A stretch of 54,266 nucleotides of DNA from Salinivirgaceae bacterium (GCA_027858775.1 JAQICA010000289.1:1-54266), one strand, 5' to 3'; shown: positions 31,204 through 40,942, numbered from the stretch's first letter. Notes: generated from the sequence alone by a model not told the origin. Made by a program: numbers and translations.

Positions 31204-33147
31204 ATGAAGCTATCCGTTATCATAGTAAACTATAATGTTTTGCACTTTTTGCGCCAGTGTTTACGCTCGGTCGAAAATGCAAAACGAAATATCGCCGTAG
31301 AAGTGTTTGTGGTTGACAACAACTCTGTCGATGGATCAGTAGCCATGGTGCGACACGAATTTCCATGGGCTAAACTCATTGCAAATAAAGACAATGTTGG
31401 TTTTTCGAAAGCGAATAATCAAGCTATTCATCAGGCTCAAGGCGATTTTATCTTACTACTAAATCCCGATACGGTTGTTGAAGAAGAAACCTTTTCCAGG
31501 ATTGTTGGCTTTATGGAAAAGCATCCCGATGCTGGTGGCTTGGGCGTTAAAATGATTGATGGAAACGGAAGGTTTTTGCCCGAATCCAAACGTGGCCTTC
31601 CAACACCAATGGTTGCATTTTATAAAATCGTTGGACTTTCCTCGTTGTTTCCACATTCAAAACGTTTTGGAAAATACCACTTAAAATACCTTGACAATAA
31701 TGAAATACATCAAGTTGATGTGTTGTCTGGAGCGTTTTTCTTATTGCGAAAAGAGGTTGTCGAAAAAATCGGTGGCCTCGATGAAACCTTCTTCATGTAT
31801 GGCGAAGATATTGATTTGAGTTATCGCATCACAAAAGCGGGCTATAAAAACTATTATTTCCCCGGTACCACTATAATTCACTACAAAGGAGAAAGTACTA
31901 AAAAAGACAGTATCAATTATGTGGTAGTGTTTTTTAATGCCATGATCATTTTTGCCAAAAAACATTTTGCTAAAAAATATGCACTTTTTTTCTCTAATCT
32001 TATACGGTTAGCAATTATGTTTAGTGCAGGATTGGCTATTTTTAAACGTCTGGTTGCCAGAGTTATTTTACCGGTAGTCGATTTTTTCGTGTTATGGCTA
32101 GGCTTTTTACTTATAGCCCCTTTGTGGGAAAATTATCGGTTTGGCCCCGATGATTGGTTCCCCGATTATTACCTGACTACTGTGGTTCCGTTTTATGCCC
32201 TGCTTTGGGTTGTAGCCCTTGTGTACAGTGGTGGCTATGATAAACCTCTTAAAGTAGGCAATGTTCTAAAAGGAGTAGCATGGGGCTTGTTAGTGCTTTT
32301 AATTATTTATGCTTTATTACCTGAGTCGTTACGGTTTTCGCGCATTATGCTGCTTTTTGGGAGTGTGTGGGGCGTGATGTCGCTTTCATTAATACGATTA
32401 GCATATCACAAATCTGGTCTTCCATCGTTTACTCCTGAAAAGCGAAGTTCTACACTTGTTGTTGGCGATCAAAACGACTTGGAACAGGTCGAACGTATTG
32501 CAACCAATTTTGGCGATGTAAAGCATATTGTAGGCTTTGTATTACCTACCGATAACCAGTCAGATAGGGCATTGGGAAATATTAACAATATTAACGAAGT
32601 TGTGCGAATAAATGGTGTTAACGAAATAGTTTTTAGTTCCCAAAGCCTTGCCGCTAAAGATATTATACGATTAATGATTCGGCTTGGGGAACCGGGACTG
32701 AAATTTAAAATTGCCTCGCAAGATGGAATTTCTGTTATTGGAAGCAGCACAATTCATTCGCTCGATGATGTGTATAGTGTAGAGGTAAATGCCATAAATC
32801 GACCTTATAATCAGCGTTTTAAACGTACATTTGATATTTTTCTCGCATTGGCTTTTTTGATTCTTTCTCCCATTTTGGCCTTTACGGTTAAAAATAAACC
32901 CGGATTTATTCGTAATAGTTTTGCAGTGTTGCTTGGCCGTTTTTCATGGGTTGGATTTGCCAAAACCACCCGCTTACACGAATTGCCACCCATTCGGAAA
33001 GGTGTTGTAAACACCTCCATGCTTCAAAAGCGACAAAGCCTGTCCGACGATATTCTTCAGCGTATTAATGTTATTTATGCGAAAGATTATCGGTTAATAA
33101 ACGATTTTGCCATTGTTTTTCGGTTGTGGAAACATTTAGGGAACTAA
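31204..33147 (+). CDS. Glycosyltransferase family 2 fused to a degenerate phosphoglycosyltransferase-like region
   Basis: A 647-residue protein. Residues 1-280 are a GT2/rhamnosyltransferase-type domain (SVIIVNYNVLHFLRQCL, VDNNSVDG, LLNPDTVVEE with the DxD-like pair, and LDETFFMYGEDIDLSYR). Several membrane segments follow (about 270-410). Then comes a Rossmann-like region (STLVVGDQND…) and a stretch resembling the start of polyprenyl-phosphate glycosylphosphotransferases (FKRTFDIFLALAFLILSPILAF). The catalytic core of that family is missing. It probably makes a surface polysaccharide or lipid-linked sugar. The C-terminal half may serve as a scaffold or nucleotide-sugar-binding domain. Confidence 0.8.
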   Translation: MKLSVIIVNYNVLHFLRQCLRSVENAKRNIAVEVFVVDNNSVDGSVAMVRHEFPWAKLIANKDNVGFSKANNQAIHQAQGDFILLLNPDTVVEEETFSRIVGFMEKHPDAGGLGVKMIDGNGRFLPESKRGLPTPMVAFYKIVGLSSLFPHSKRFGKYHLKYLDNNEIHQVDVLSGAFFLLRKEVVEKIGGLDETFFMYGEDIDLSYRITKAGYKNYYFPGTTIIHYKGESTKKDSINYVVVFFNAMIIFAKKHFAKKYALFFSNLIRLAIMFSAGLAIFKRLVARVILPVVDFFVLWLGFLLIAPLWENYRFGPDDWFPDYYLTTVVPFYALLWVVALVYSGGYDKPLKVGNVLKGVAWGLLVLLIIYALLPESLRFSRIMLLFGSVWGVMSLSLIRLAYHKSGLPSFTPEKRSSTLVVGDQNDLEQVERIATNFGDVKHIVGFVLPTDNQSDRALGNINNINEVVRINGVNEIVFSSQSLAAKDIIRLMIRLGEPGLKFKIASQDGISVIGSSTIHSLDDVYSVEVNAINRPYNQRFKRTFDIFLALAFLILSPILAFTVKNKPGFIRNSFAVLLGRFSWVGFAKTTRLHELPPIRKGVVNTSMLQKRQSLSDDILQRINVIYAKDYRLINDFAIVFRLWKHLGN

Positions 33148-33155
33148 TTTGTATT

Positions 33156-33282
33156 ACTGTAAGTGCAAAGGCTGCGGTGGTTGAATAAGCCATTTGATTT
33201 TCTTGTTGTTGATAAAAAAACGGCAGCCTGCCTCACGTATAACTTACGTGATAAACAGACGTTAAAAAATTTTACTTACAGT
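33156..33282 (+). repeat. Nested inverted repeat immediately before the E2 gene
   Basis: The outer arms are ACTGTAAGT (33156-33164) and ACTTACAGT (33274-33282). A middle pair is AGGCTGC (33169-33175) and GCAGCCT (33223-33229). A separate hairpin is TCACGTA/TACGTGA (33233-33251). The outer arm ends one base before the ATG at 33284, so folding could hide the start codon. It could be a leader RNA structure or a small palindromic insertion. No match to the other repeat family is convincing. Confidence 0.5.
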
Positions 33283-33283
33283 T

Positions 33284-34633
33284 ATGGCAAAAGTTAAGGT
33301 TTTATTGCCCGCCATGGGAGAGGGCGTAATAGAAGCAACCATTACCCAATGGTTAAAGCAAGTTGGCGATACCGTTGAAGAAGACGATCCGATAGTAGAA
33401 ATTGCAACCGACAAAGTTGATAGTGAAATTCCATCGCCCGCAGCAGGGAAGCTTTCCCGACAATTATTCAGCGAAAATGACGTACCTAAAGTTGGCGATT
33501 TAATTGCTGTTATCGAAACAGAATCTACCGAAGGTGTCGATCCGGCATTAATACTTACAGACGAAGCAGAGTCGGCGCCGCCGTCTGCCCGGGAAGATAC
33601 TCATGAAGAAGACACAGGAATAGCGACCACGGAGGATAATTCTAGTGACGAATTTGATGAAAATGTGGCTGAGGATAAACCCGATTTCTTCTTATCTCCA
33701 TTAGTACGGTGCATTGCAGAGAAGGAAAATATCAGTCAGCAGCAGCTGTCAGCTATCAAAGGCACCGGACTTAATGACAGAATTACGAAGAACGATATTT
33801 TGGCATGGATAAATGCAAATGAATCCCAAGCTTCATCTACGCAAGGGCAATCAACACCTCAATCTGCCCCAAATACGATTTCGCAGGAACAGAAAATACC
33901 CGAAGTACAGATACATTCGTTACCAGGCGACGAAATTACTGAAATGGGACGTATGCGAAAACTAATTGCCAATCACATGGTGGCAAGCAAGCGTACAAGT
34001 CCACATGTTACCTCATTTGTAGAAGTTGATGTAACACCAATTGTAAATTGGCGCAATGCCCATAAGGAGTCCTTTCTTGAAAAATATGGCGAAAAATTGA
34101 CTTACACACCAATTTTTATGGAAGCGGTTGTGAAAACCATTGCTGATTTCCCATTGATAAATGTTTCGGTGGGCGAGGGTAAAATTATTGTACATAAGCA
34201 AGTGAATATTGGAATGGCTGCTGCATTGCCATCGGGCGACCTTATTGTACCGGTGATTAAACAGGCCAACGAAAAAAATCTACTGGGGTTAGCACGTAGT
34301 GTCAACGATTTAGCTAAACGGGCACGCATTAACAAATTAAAACCAGACGAAATAAAAGGGGGTACATTTACCGTGACAAATGTTGGAACATTTAACAATA
34401 TTACCGGCACACCCATTATTAATCAGCCCGAAGTAGCGGTGCTTGCTTTGGGGGCAATAAAAAAGAAACCAGCTGTTATTGAAACTCCGTCTGGCGACAC
34501 GATTGGCATACGACACATTATGATTCTTTCCATGGCTTACGACCATCGTGTGGTTGATGGAGCATTAGGAGGAATGTTTCTAAGTCGTGTGGGACAGTAT
34601 TTGGAAGAGTTCGATGAAAATCGAGTGCTCTAA
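33284..34633 (+). CDS. 2-oxo acid dehydrogenase E2 (dihydrolipoamide acyltransferase)
   Basis: A 449-residue E2 component. The lipoyl domain (1-77) carries the lipoylated lysine K44 in EIATDKVDSE. A linker rich in acidic residues leads to the E3/E1-binding domain (about 127-165, LSPLVRCIAEKENIS…RITKNDILAWI). The catalytic domain (about 215-449) ends with the active-site motif DHRVVDG (H421). It transfers acyl groups from E1 to CoA. No E1 or E3 gene is next to it, so pyruvate, branched-chain or 2-oxoglutarate specificity is not decided. Confidence 0.9.
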   Translation: MAKVKVLLPAMGEGVIEATITQWLKQVGDTVEEDDPIVEIATDKVDSEIPSPAAGKLSRQLFSENDVPKVGDLIAVIETESTEGVDPALILTDEAESAPPSAREDTHEEDTGIATTEDNSSDEFDENVAEDKPDFFLSPLVRCIAEKENISQQQLSAIKGTGLNDRITKNDILAWINANESQASSTQGQSTPQSAPNTISQEQKIPEVQIHSLPGDEITEMGRMRKLIANHMVASKRTSPHVTSFVEVDVTPIVNWRNAHKESFLEKYGEKLTYTPIFMEAVVKTIADFPLINVSVGEGKIIVHKQVNIGMAAALPSGDLIVPVIKQANEKNLLGLARSVNDLAKRARINKLKPDEIKGGTFTVTNVGTFNNITGTPIINQPEVAVLALGAIKKKPAVIETPSGDTIGIRHIMILSMAYDHRVVDGALGGMFLSRVGQYLEEFDENRVL

Positions 34634-34730
34634 ATACTTGTATGATAGTGTTTTTATATTTTACCGAAAAGCTTACCTGTAATATAAGGCTGCATTTTAA
34701 CTATGCTTGTCCCCGATTTGCAGAAATAAA

Positions 34731-34768
34731 AAAAATCCCAAACCACAGTTCTTGGTTTGGGATTTTTT
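34731..34768. terminator. Bidirectional terminator between E2 and fbp
   Basis: A 16-bp stem, AAAAAATCCCAAACCA and TGGTTTGGGATTTTTT, with a 7-base loop. A- and T-runs on the two sides serve both convergent genes. Confidence 0.95.
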
Positions 34769-34776
34769 GTGATGAC

Positions 34777-36756
34777 TTATTGTCGTTTGGGTTGTTCTTT
34801 TATAATTCCATCCCGGTAGGCTACCAGCAGCCGTTCCAAATTGAAAATTTGGTCTTTTAAGTCAATACCTACATCTGTATCGCCCACACGTTTACGCACA
34901 TTATTTCGTTCCAGAATTTGTTGGCTAGTAGAAATGTCGGCATTTTCTACAATGGCTTTCCTTGTTGATTCGAATGGTCGGTGCGCAGCAAGAATAAGAC
35001 CGTATGAATTGTAAATGAGCGTATAGCCTGCAATTCCCGTAATACTTTGGTAGGGCTTTGCTAATCCGCCATCGATAACAATCAGTTTTCCGTTTCCTTT
35101 AACCGGGCTTTCGCCGGTCTTACGTTTTACTGGCGTGTGCCCGTTTACTATATGTCCTTCATCAGGATCAATGCCGAAGTCTGCCAGAATTTTTCTACAT
35201 ACCTCCTCGTTGTCGCGGAGGTCAAAGTACGGGTTTTTCTCCTCGTGGTGAGGTGTTTTATCGGCAATAAGGTAGCGCTCAAAAGTTGCCATTTTTTGTT
35301 TGCCGTATAGTGGCGACACTGGTCCCGACCATAAGTACCACAAAAAGTCGAGTTCGTAACTGTTTGGAGTGTTTTTCTGATGGTTTCCAAATGCTTTTCG
35401 AACAATTTTGTCCAGTTTCTCATTAAGGGCTTTACCGGAATAGTCTTTGTCAAAAATCTTCATCGACATAAACTCTCCGTCTTTGGTCATAGGGATGCAG
35501 CCATGTAATAATAGGTTTTTGTTGAAAATAAGGTACATACTACCTACTTCGAAAAGGTAGTGCAAGTGTTTTTGTAGTTTTTCGCTATTAACAAACGATT
35601 GCTGAAGCTTAGCCATCAGTTTGCTTTCGCTTTTGGTCATATTGTATGGGTTTTTGGGATTGATGGTAGGGAAATTTTTGTCTTTTAATTCATAGGTTTT
35701 TCCATCAATAGTTATGGTGCCCTGAGTGTAATCGATATTGTTTAGTATAAGCCTGTCTTGCATTTGGTACCATGGGTTTCGCTCAATTATAGCACCCTCA
35801 ATTTTGAATTGTATAACGCTGATGGCCTTATGCATTTGTCGAATTAATTGTTGCTGATGTTTTGTTTCATCGGGCGATGTTCCAGCTTTTGGAGCAAATA
35901 CCTGGCAATCGTCCTTTTCATATGCTTCCATTGCAAATGAAGCCAAAGGCATAAGGTTTATACCGTAGTTTTCCTCAATGATGGATAAATTATCGTAACG
36001 TGCCGAAATGCGCAACACATTAGAAATGCAGCCCTGACAACCCATGGCTGCACCCATCCACAGTATATCGTGGTTTCCCCACTGAATATCCACACCAATA
36101 AAGCTTTGCAGCTTGTTGATAACTCGATCGGGCTCGGGGCCACGATCAAAAATATCGCCAACTATGTGTAAATGATCAATTACCAAACGCCTGATGAGGT
36201 TCGAAATGGCCGCAATAAAATTATCGGCTCGCTGAATGCGAATAATTGTATCGATAATACCATTATAATATTCCTGTTTGTTAGGCGCATTTTCTTGTTC
36301 GTGGAGGAGTTCCTCTATTACGTAGGCAAAATCTTTTGGTAATGCTTTTCGTACTTTCGAACGCGTATATTTTGTAGAGGCGTTCCGACAAACTTCAACC
36401 AGTCTGAAAAGTGTTACCTTGTACCAGTCGGCAAGATCGTCTTCGTGATCGTGTTTTATAATTTTCAGCTTCTCTCTCGGATAAAAAATCAATGTGGCAA
36501 GCTCTGCTTTATCTTTTTGGGTAATGGTTTCTCCAAAAACATCATTGATTTTTCGCTTTACAACCCCCGAGGCATTATTTACGATATGTATAAACGATTC
36601 GTATTCACCATGAATATCAGACATGAAGTGTTCCGTTCCTTTGGGTAAGTTCAGAATAGCGCTTAAATTAATAATCTCGGTGCTTGCAGCTTGAATTGTA
36701 GGGTAAGATCGAGCCAGTAGTTTGTAATACTCAATTTCTTCTTTAGTGAGTTTCAT
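34777..36756 (-). CDS. fbp: Class III fructose-1,6-bisphosphatase
   Basis: A 659-residue calcineurin-type phosphatase of the firmicute/Bacteroidota FBPase class III. Metal-site motifs are visible: SDIHGEYESF near residue 45, VGDIFDRGPEPD, and WGNHDILWMGAAMG. Later blocks are HGCIPMTKDGEF, FLWYLWSGPVSPLYGK and NGHTPVKRKTGE. It converts fructose-1,6-bisphosphate to fructose-6-phosphate in gluconeogenesis. The length matches the family (about 640-670). It is a single gene with a bidirectional terminator at its 3' end. Confidence 0.95.
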   Translation of the reverse strand: MKLTKEEIEYYKLLARSYPTIQAASTEIINLSAILNLPKGTEHFMSDIHGEYESFIHIVNNASGVVKRKINDVFGETITQKDKAELATLIFYPREKLKIIKHDHEDDLADWYKVTLFRLVEVCRNASTKYTRSKVRKALPKDFAYVIEELLHEQENAPNKQEYYNGIIDTIIRIQRADNFIAAISNLIRRLVIDHLHIVGDIFDRGPEPDRVINKLQSFIGVDIQWGNHDILWMGAAMGCQGCISNVLRISARYDNLSIIEENYGINLMPLASFAMEAYEKDDCQVFAPKAGTSPDETKHQQQLIRQMHKAISVIQFKIEGAIIERNPWYQMQDRLILNNIDYTQGTITIDGKTYELKDKNFPTINPKNPYNMTKSESKLMAKLQQSFVNSEKLQKHLHYLFEVGSMYLIFNKNLLLHGCIPMTKDGEFMSMKIFDKDYSGKALNEKLDKIVRKAFGNHQKNTPNSYELDFLWYLWSGPVSPLYGKQKMATFERYLIADKTPHHEEKNPYFDLRDNEEVCRKILADFGIDPDEGHIVNGHTPVKRKTGESPVKGNGKLIVIDGGLAKPYQSITGIAGYTLIYNSYGLILAAHRPFESTRKAIVENADISTSQQILERNNVRKRVGDTDVGIDLKDQIFNLERLLVAYRDGIIKEQPKRQ

Positions 36757-37079
36757 ATGCTAGTCATTTTGAATTTAGTTGTCATACGGAACTTACCATT
36801 CGCAATTAATCATCTTCGTGAGTATAGGATTATTTACAAATGAACGTTTCATATGGGAGGCGTTTTTATATGAATAATTTGAAGGATGAAGGTACATTTT
36901 TTCTGTGAAAACCCACCACCTGTTTGGATTACTTTTTTTCGTTATTTCACATATATGTGTTTTGCCTTTTAGCTTTAATTAGTATATTGGTCGCGCTTAA
37001 ACGAAGTCCTTGTTTGTAAAATGTTATCCGTTAGACTTTGGACATTAGGTATTTATAATTATTTTAAAGATTAACAACT
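36757..37079. other. Gene-free divergent region between fbp and the TlpA-like gene
   Basis: A 323-base AT-rich stretch between divergent genes. It should hold both promoters, but I see no pair of boxes matching the consensus and no strong inverted repeat. Confidence 0.6.
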
Positions 37080-37562
37080 ATGAGAAGCATTATTTTAGGT
37101 GTATTTTTACTGGCCGCAGCTGGCCTGTTTGCACAAGACATTCCTTCGGTAAATGTAAAATCGCTTTCGGGCGAAATTGTTAATACCAATACATTTGCCA
37201 ATGATGGAAAACCAATGATTATTTCGTTATGGGCCACCTGGTGCAAGCCTTGTGTAAAAGAACTCGATGCCTACAACGACTATTACGCCGATTGGGTAGA
37301 TGAAACAGGTGTGAAAGTTTTTGCAATTTCTACAGACGATTCACGTAGCTCATCGCGCGTTGCCCCTTATGTAAATGCCCGCGGCTGGGAAATACCCGTG
37401 TACCTCGATGAAAACTCAGATTTTAAACGAGCAATGAATGTAGCTAATGTACCACACACCTTTTTGCTTGACGGAAAAGGAAAAGTAGTTTGGCAACACA
37501 CTTCGTATGTAGAGGGCGACGAAGAGGAATTGTACGAAAAACTCTTAGAACTTTCCAAGTAG
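37080..37562 (+). CDS. TlpA/ResA-like periplasmic thioredoxin
   Basis: A 160-residue protein. A signal peptide (about 1-19, ending LFAQ) is followed by a thioredoxin fold with the active site WATWCKPCVKE (CKPC) and a cis-Pro region VANVPHTFLLDGKGKVV. It is a membrane-near or periplasmic thiol-disulfide oxidoreductase. It heads a same-strand group with a DUF6029-type protein, an Omp28-type protein and a T9SS cargo. The Omp28 partner also has a CxxC motif, so the group may work in envelope thiol chemistry. Confidence 0.88.
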   Translation: MRSIILGVFLLAAAGLFAQDIPSVNVKSLSGEIVNTNTFANDGKPMIISLWATWCKPCVKELDAYNDYYADWVDETGVKVFAISTDDSRSSSRVAPYVNARGWEIPVYLDENSDFKRAMNVANVPHTFLLDGKGKVVWQHTSYVEGDEEELYEKLLELSK

Positions 37563-37585
37563 TTCATAACCAGCTATTTCTTGAA

Positions 37586-37678
37586 CATAATTACAGTTTT
37601 ACAAATGTAATTATGCAAGCGAATTCGAATTTTTAATTAGACAGATATAGCATATGCATTAAGCAAACCCATTGCTTA
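37586..37678. promoter_or_regulatory. Two hairpins between the TlpA-like and DUF6029 genes
   Basis: CATAATTACA (37586-37595) pairs perfectly with TGTAATTATG (37606-37615). TAAGCAA (37660-37666) pairs with TTGCTTA (37672-37678). Neither is followed by a T tract. They may be leader or operator structures for the gene at 37726. Confidence 0.4.
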
Positions 37679-37725
37679 TTTTATAGCATGCTGTTCCATC
37701 TGACAACGTAAAGAATCATATCCAG

Positions 37726-39354
37726 ATGAAAATTATATCTTTTATTGCAGTTATACTCTGTGTTCCACTTATGCTCTCGGCTCAGAAAGATGAGCGCCCT
37801 GTTGGTCGTCTTACCGGGAATTTCAATTTGGAAGCATGGTACTATTTTAAAGATTCAGTGATAGGTACAGAGGTGCCACCCGAAAAAACACTGATGAATA
37901 GCTACGCAAACTTTCGCTACGATTACGGCCAATTTACTGCCGGCATCAGGTACGAAGGTTACTTAAACACCCTTCAGGGATTCGACCGTGCAAACGATGG
38001 TGCAGGCATTCCCTACCGATACTTAAACTATAAAAACGATCAGGTGGAGTTTACCGTGGGTAATTTCTACGACCAGTTTGGTAACGGACTTATTTTGAGG
38101 GCTTGGGAAGATAAAAATATCGACTACGATAATGCTTTCGAAGGAGTTCAGGTGAAATTTAATCCAGCCAATGGAGTATATTTGAAAGGGTTATACGGAA
38201 AACAACGAACATACTTTGAACTCGGCGAAGGCATTGTTAGAGGAATAGATGGAGAAATTAACCTGAATGAATTATTCGACACACTTTCTGTCTCAAAATC
38301 CCGGATTGTGCTCGGGGGTAGTTTTGTTTCGAAATTTCAGAAAGATGAGAATATTCAGTACAATTTGCCCGAAAATGTGGCCGCATTTGCCGGAAGGCTT
38401 TCCTTTCAGCACGGTTTATTTCTGTTAAAAGGTGAGTATGCCCATAAAATTAATGATCCTTCAGCCGATAATAACCTTATTTTTAAAGATGGCGACGCCT
38501 TGCTTGTGAATGCTTCATGGTCTATAGGTTCATTTGGCGGTATACTTGGCGCAAAATGGGTCGACAATATGAGCTTCCGATCCGATTATCGTGCGGTCGA
38601 TAAAAATTTACAAATTAACTACTTGCCATCAATAACTCAGAATCATGCATACTCGTTAATTGCCATGTATCCGTACGCTACTCAACTTACGGGTGAGGCT
38701 GGAGTGCAGGGGGAGTTATTTTATCGGCTTAAGCGCAAAACACCGCTTGGCGGTAAATATGGCACGTTAATATCAGTCGGGTATTCCCGAATAAACGATA
38801 TTGAACGAAAAACCGAAGGGTTGGCAAATGATACACTTGGCTATGAAACCGATTTTTTGTCTGTTTCTGATCAATTATTATACGATGATTTTAATGTAAA
38901 AATCGAACGTAAATTCAGCCGTAAGTTTAAGGCAATTCTCATGGGTCAGTACTTGTCGTATAATAAGAAGTACATTGAAGGAAAAGGCGGAATGGTGTAC
39001 GCAAAAGCGGGTGTGCTCGATTTGAGCTACAAAATTAAGCCGCGGCATACACTAAAACTCGAGCAACAAATTTTAGTGACGGAGCAGGATCGTGGCGATT
39101 GGTACAGTGCAATGATAGAATATACCGTTTCTCCGCACTGGTTCTTCTCTGTAATGAACCAGTATAACTATGGCAATAGCGATAAGAATATGCGTGTTAA
39201 TTATTACACATTGAGCATGGGTTACAATAAATCAGGAAACAGAATTCAACTGAACTTTGGAAAACAACGCGAAGGTGTTGTGTGTGTGGGAGGAGTTTGC
39301 CGACAAGTTCCTTCCGCCTACGGAGCTTACTTAACGCTTACATCGACATTCTAA
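37726..39354 (+). CDS. DUF6029-type outer-membrane beta-barrel-like protein
   Basis: A 542-residue protein with a signal peptide (ending LSAQ, about residue 19). The rest is dominated by alternating beta-strand patterns typical of outer-membrane barrels (NFNLEAWYYFKDS, YDYGQFTAGIRYEGYLNT, VEFTVGNFYDQFGNGLILRAWED). It ends with an aromatic-rich strand (YGAYLTLTSTF) expected of a BAM substrate. It resembles DUF6029 proteins of Bacteroidota. Two cysteines near the end (VCVGGVCR) are notable beside thioredoxin-fold neighbours. The function is unknown. Confidence 0.75.
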   Translation: MKIISFIAVILCVPLMLSAQKDERPVGRLTGNFNLEAWYYFKDSVIGTEVPPEKTLMNSYANFRYDYGQFTAGIRYEGYLNTLQGFDRANDGAGIPYRYLNYKNDQVEFTVGNFYDQFGNGLILRAWEDKNIDYDNAFEGVQVKFNPANGVYLKGLYGKQRTYFELGEGIVRGIDGEINLNELFDTLSVSKSRIVLGGSFVSKFQKDENIQYNLPENVAAFAGRLSFQHGLFLLKGEYAHKINDPSADNNLIFKDGDALLVNASWSIGSFGGILGAKWVDNMSFRSDYRAVDKNLQINYLPSITQNHAYSLIAMYPYATQLTGEAGVQGELFYRLKRKTPLGGKYGTLISVGYSRINDIERKTEGLANDTLGYETDFLSVSDQLLYDDFNVKIERKFSRKFKAILMGQYLSYNKKYIEGKGGMVYAKAGVLDLSYKIKPRHTLKLEQQILVTEQDRGDWYSAMIEYTVSPHWFFSVMNQYNYGNSDKNMRVNYYTLSMGYNKSGNRIQLNFGKQREGVVCVGGVCRQVPSAYGAYLTLTSTF

Positions 39355-39392
39355 TGAGGTTGAATTGTTAAAAAAATATAATTCTAAACAAA

Positions 39393-40190
39393 ATGATACG
39401 AACGTACAATAAAATTATCCCAATTTTTCTGCTTTTGCTCGTCTTTGGAGCTTGCGATCAGGTGGATGAACCTTATGGAAATCAAGTCGAAATTGATGAG
39501 CCAGACGAGTTAACTAAAAAAGCGGTAATCTTTGAATTTACAGGTATTCACTGCACGAATTGTCCCCAAGGTCATGCGGCGATTAAAACAATCGATTCTG
39601 TGTATCACGGGCACGTAATTCCCATTGCAGTGCATGCAGGTTATTTTGCTACGCCCTACGGTGACGATCCCGATTTTAGAACCCCTTTCGGCGATGCGCT
39701 TTACGCCGATCTTGAGGAACCCTTTACGCCTGCTGCAGTTGTGGGCAGCATGGATAAAGATAATGTTGTGGTAGGTGCTCCGGCCACATGGCAGAGCGAA
39801 GTGGGGAACGTTATTCCCAGTTATACCAAAATTATTGTAACGCCAGAGCATCAGTATTCCGATTCGGTAGTTGAAGTTACATACAAGCTGCAGGAGCAAA
39901 GCGAAATAGGAAGTTCGTTGCTTTTTTATGCATTTATTATTGAAAATAATATTGAAGGACCGCAATCGGGTACCGAAATTTCGCCGTATATTCACCAACA
40001 CGTTTTACGTAAGTGTATTAGTAATTTATCGGGCAATAGTGTTAACTTTACCGATGGGACTGCTTCAGTAAGTTTTAGTGCTTCCGTTGAGCCTGGTTGG
40101 AATGTCGATAATCTGAAATTGGTTGGCATTATTGTTGATGCCGTTACAAAAGAAATTTACACTGGAGAAATGGTGAAAATACTTGAATAA
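39393..40190 (+). CDS. Omp28-family lipoprotein with thioredoxin-like CxxC
   Basis: A 265-residue protein with a lipobox (FGAC, Cys 21). The core reads VIFEFTGIHCTNCPQGHAAI, a thioredoxin-like CxxC (CTNC) that is the mark of Omp28-type proteins in Bacteroidota. A cis-Pro-like stretch and a beta-sandwich C-terminus follow. The protein is expected to be surface or periplasmic. It lies 38 bases after the DUF6029 gene and 26 bases before a T9SS cargo, in an apparent operon. Confidence 0.85.
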   Translation: MIRTYNKIIPIFLLLLVFGACDQVDEPYGNQVEIDEPDELTKKAVIFEFTGIHCTNCPQGHAAIKTIDSVYHGHVIPIAVHAGYFATPYGDDPDFRTPFGDALYADLEEPFTPAAVVGSMDKDNVVVGAPATWQSEVGNVIPSYTKIIVTPEHQYSDSVVEVTYKLQEQSEIGSSLLFYAFIIENNIEGPQSGTEISPYIHQHVLRKCISNLSGNSVNFTDGTASVSFSASVEPGWNVDNLKLVGIIVDAVTKEIYTGEMVKILE

Positions 40191-40216
40191 GAAAATTAAA
40201 TTTACCCACATAAAAA

Positions 40217-40942
40217 ATGAATGCTATGAGAAAAATCTACTTGTTTTTAATTTTTGCAGTTGCCAGCATCTCGTTGATGGCACAATCTGTAGAACTACGA
40301 ATTGAAGATACTAACGAACTGGTTGAAAATAATGATACCGTTACGGTGTACGGAGTTCCTAATCCAGATGATGGTATGATAAGAACCCGTCTTACGGTTC
40401 AGAATATTTCCGATGCTGCAATTACTATGTATGCCGAACGCGAAGACCTTGTACTTCCCGAAAATATGAGTGCTTCCTTCTGCTTTGGGGTTTGTTATCC
40501 ACCAAATACAACCACAAGTAACCCCGTAACTCTTGCAGCTGGTGAGTTTTTGGAAGCAGACCTCGATGTTGATATTGTTCCCGTAGGAAATAGTGGTGAA
40601 GTGCTTGTTAAGGTAACCATTGTAAACCAAGCCGATGCTGATGACAACATTGTATTTTATTCAAAAACCATAATTGAGCCTGTTGGCATAGAAAAGAGTG
40701 TTTCGCAGTTGTCTTTGTATCCAAACCCGATAGTAAATGTGTTAAATATCGACTTGCGTGCCGAAAATCTGATGAACCCCCAAGTTCAGATTTACGATGC
40801 AGTTGGAAAACTAGTTAAAGCTCGTGCACTTTCGCAAAAATCAACAGGTATAGACGTTGCCGACATGGCAAACGGAGTATACTTCGTAAAAATTATGGAT
40901 GATAACAGCGTAATTGAAACACGTAAGGTTGTAAAACGATAG
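40217..40942 (+). CDS. Type A T9SS-sorted protein beside Omp28
   Basis: A 241-residue protein. A signal peptide (about 1-22, SLMAQ) is followed by a beta-rich domain. The C-terminal ~75 residues form a type A sorting domain (LSLYPNPIVNVLNIDL…VQIYDAVGKLV…DMANGVYFVKIMDDNSVIETRKVVKR). It is predicted to be exported by the type IX system. It is the last gene of the tlpA-DUF6029-Omp28 group. A strong terminator follows. Confidence 0.85.
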   Translation: MNAMRKIYLFLIFAVASISLMAQSVELRIEDTNELVENNDTVTVYGVPNPDDGMIRTRLTVQNISDAAITMYAEREDLVLPENMSASFCFGVCYPPNTTTSNPVTLAAGEFLEADLDVDIVPVGNSGEVLVKVTIVNQADADDNIVFYSKTIIEPVGIEKSVSQLSLYPNPIVNVLNIDLRAENLMNPQVQIYDAVGKLVKARALSQKSTGIDVADMANGVYFVKIMDDNSVIETRKVVKR

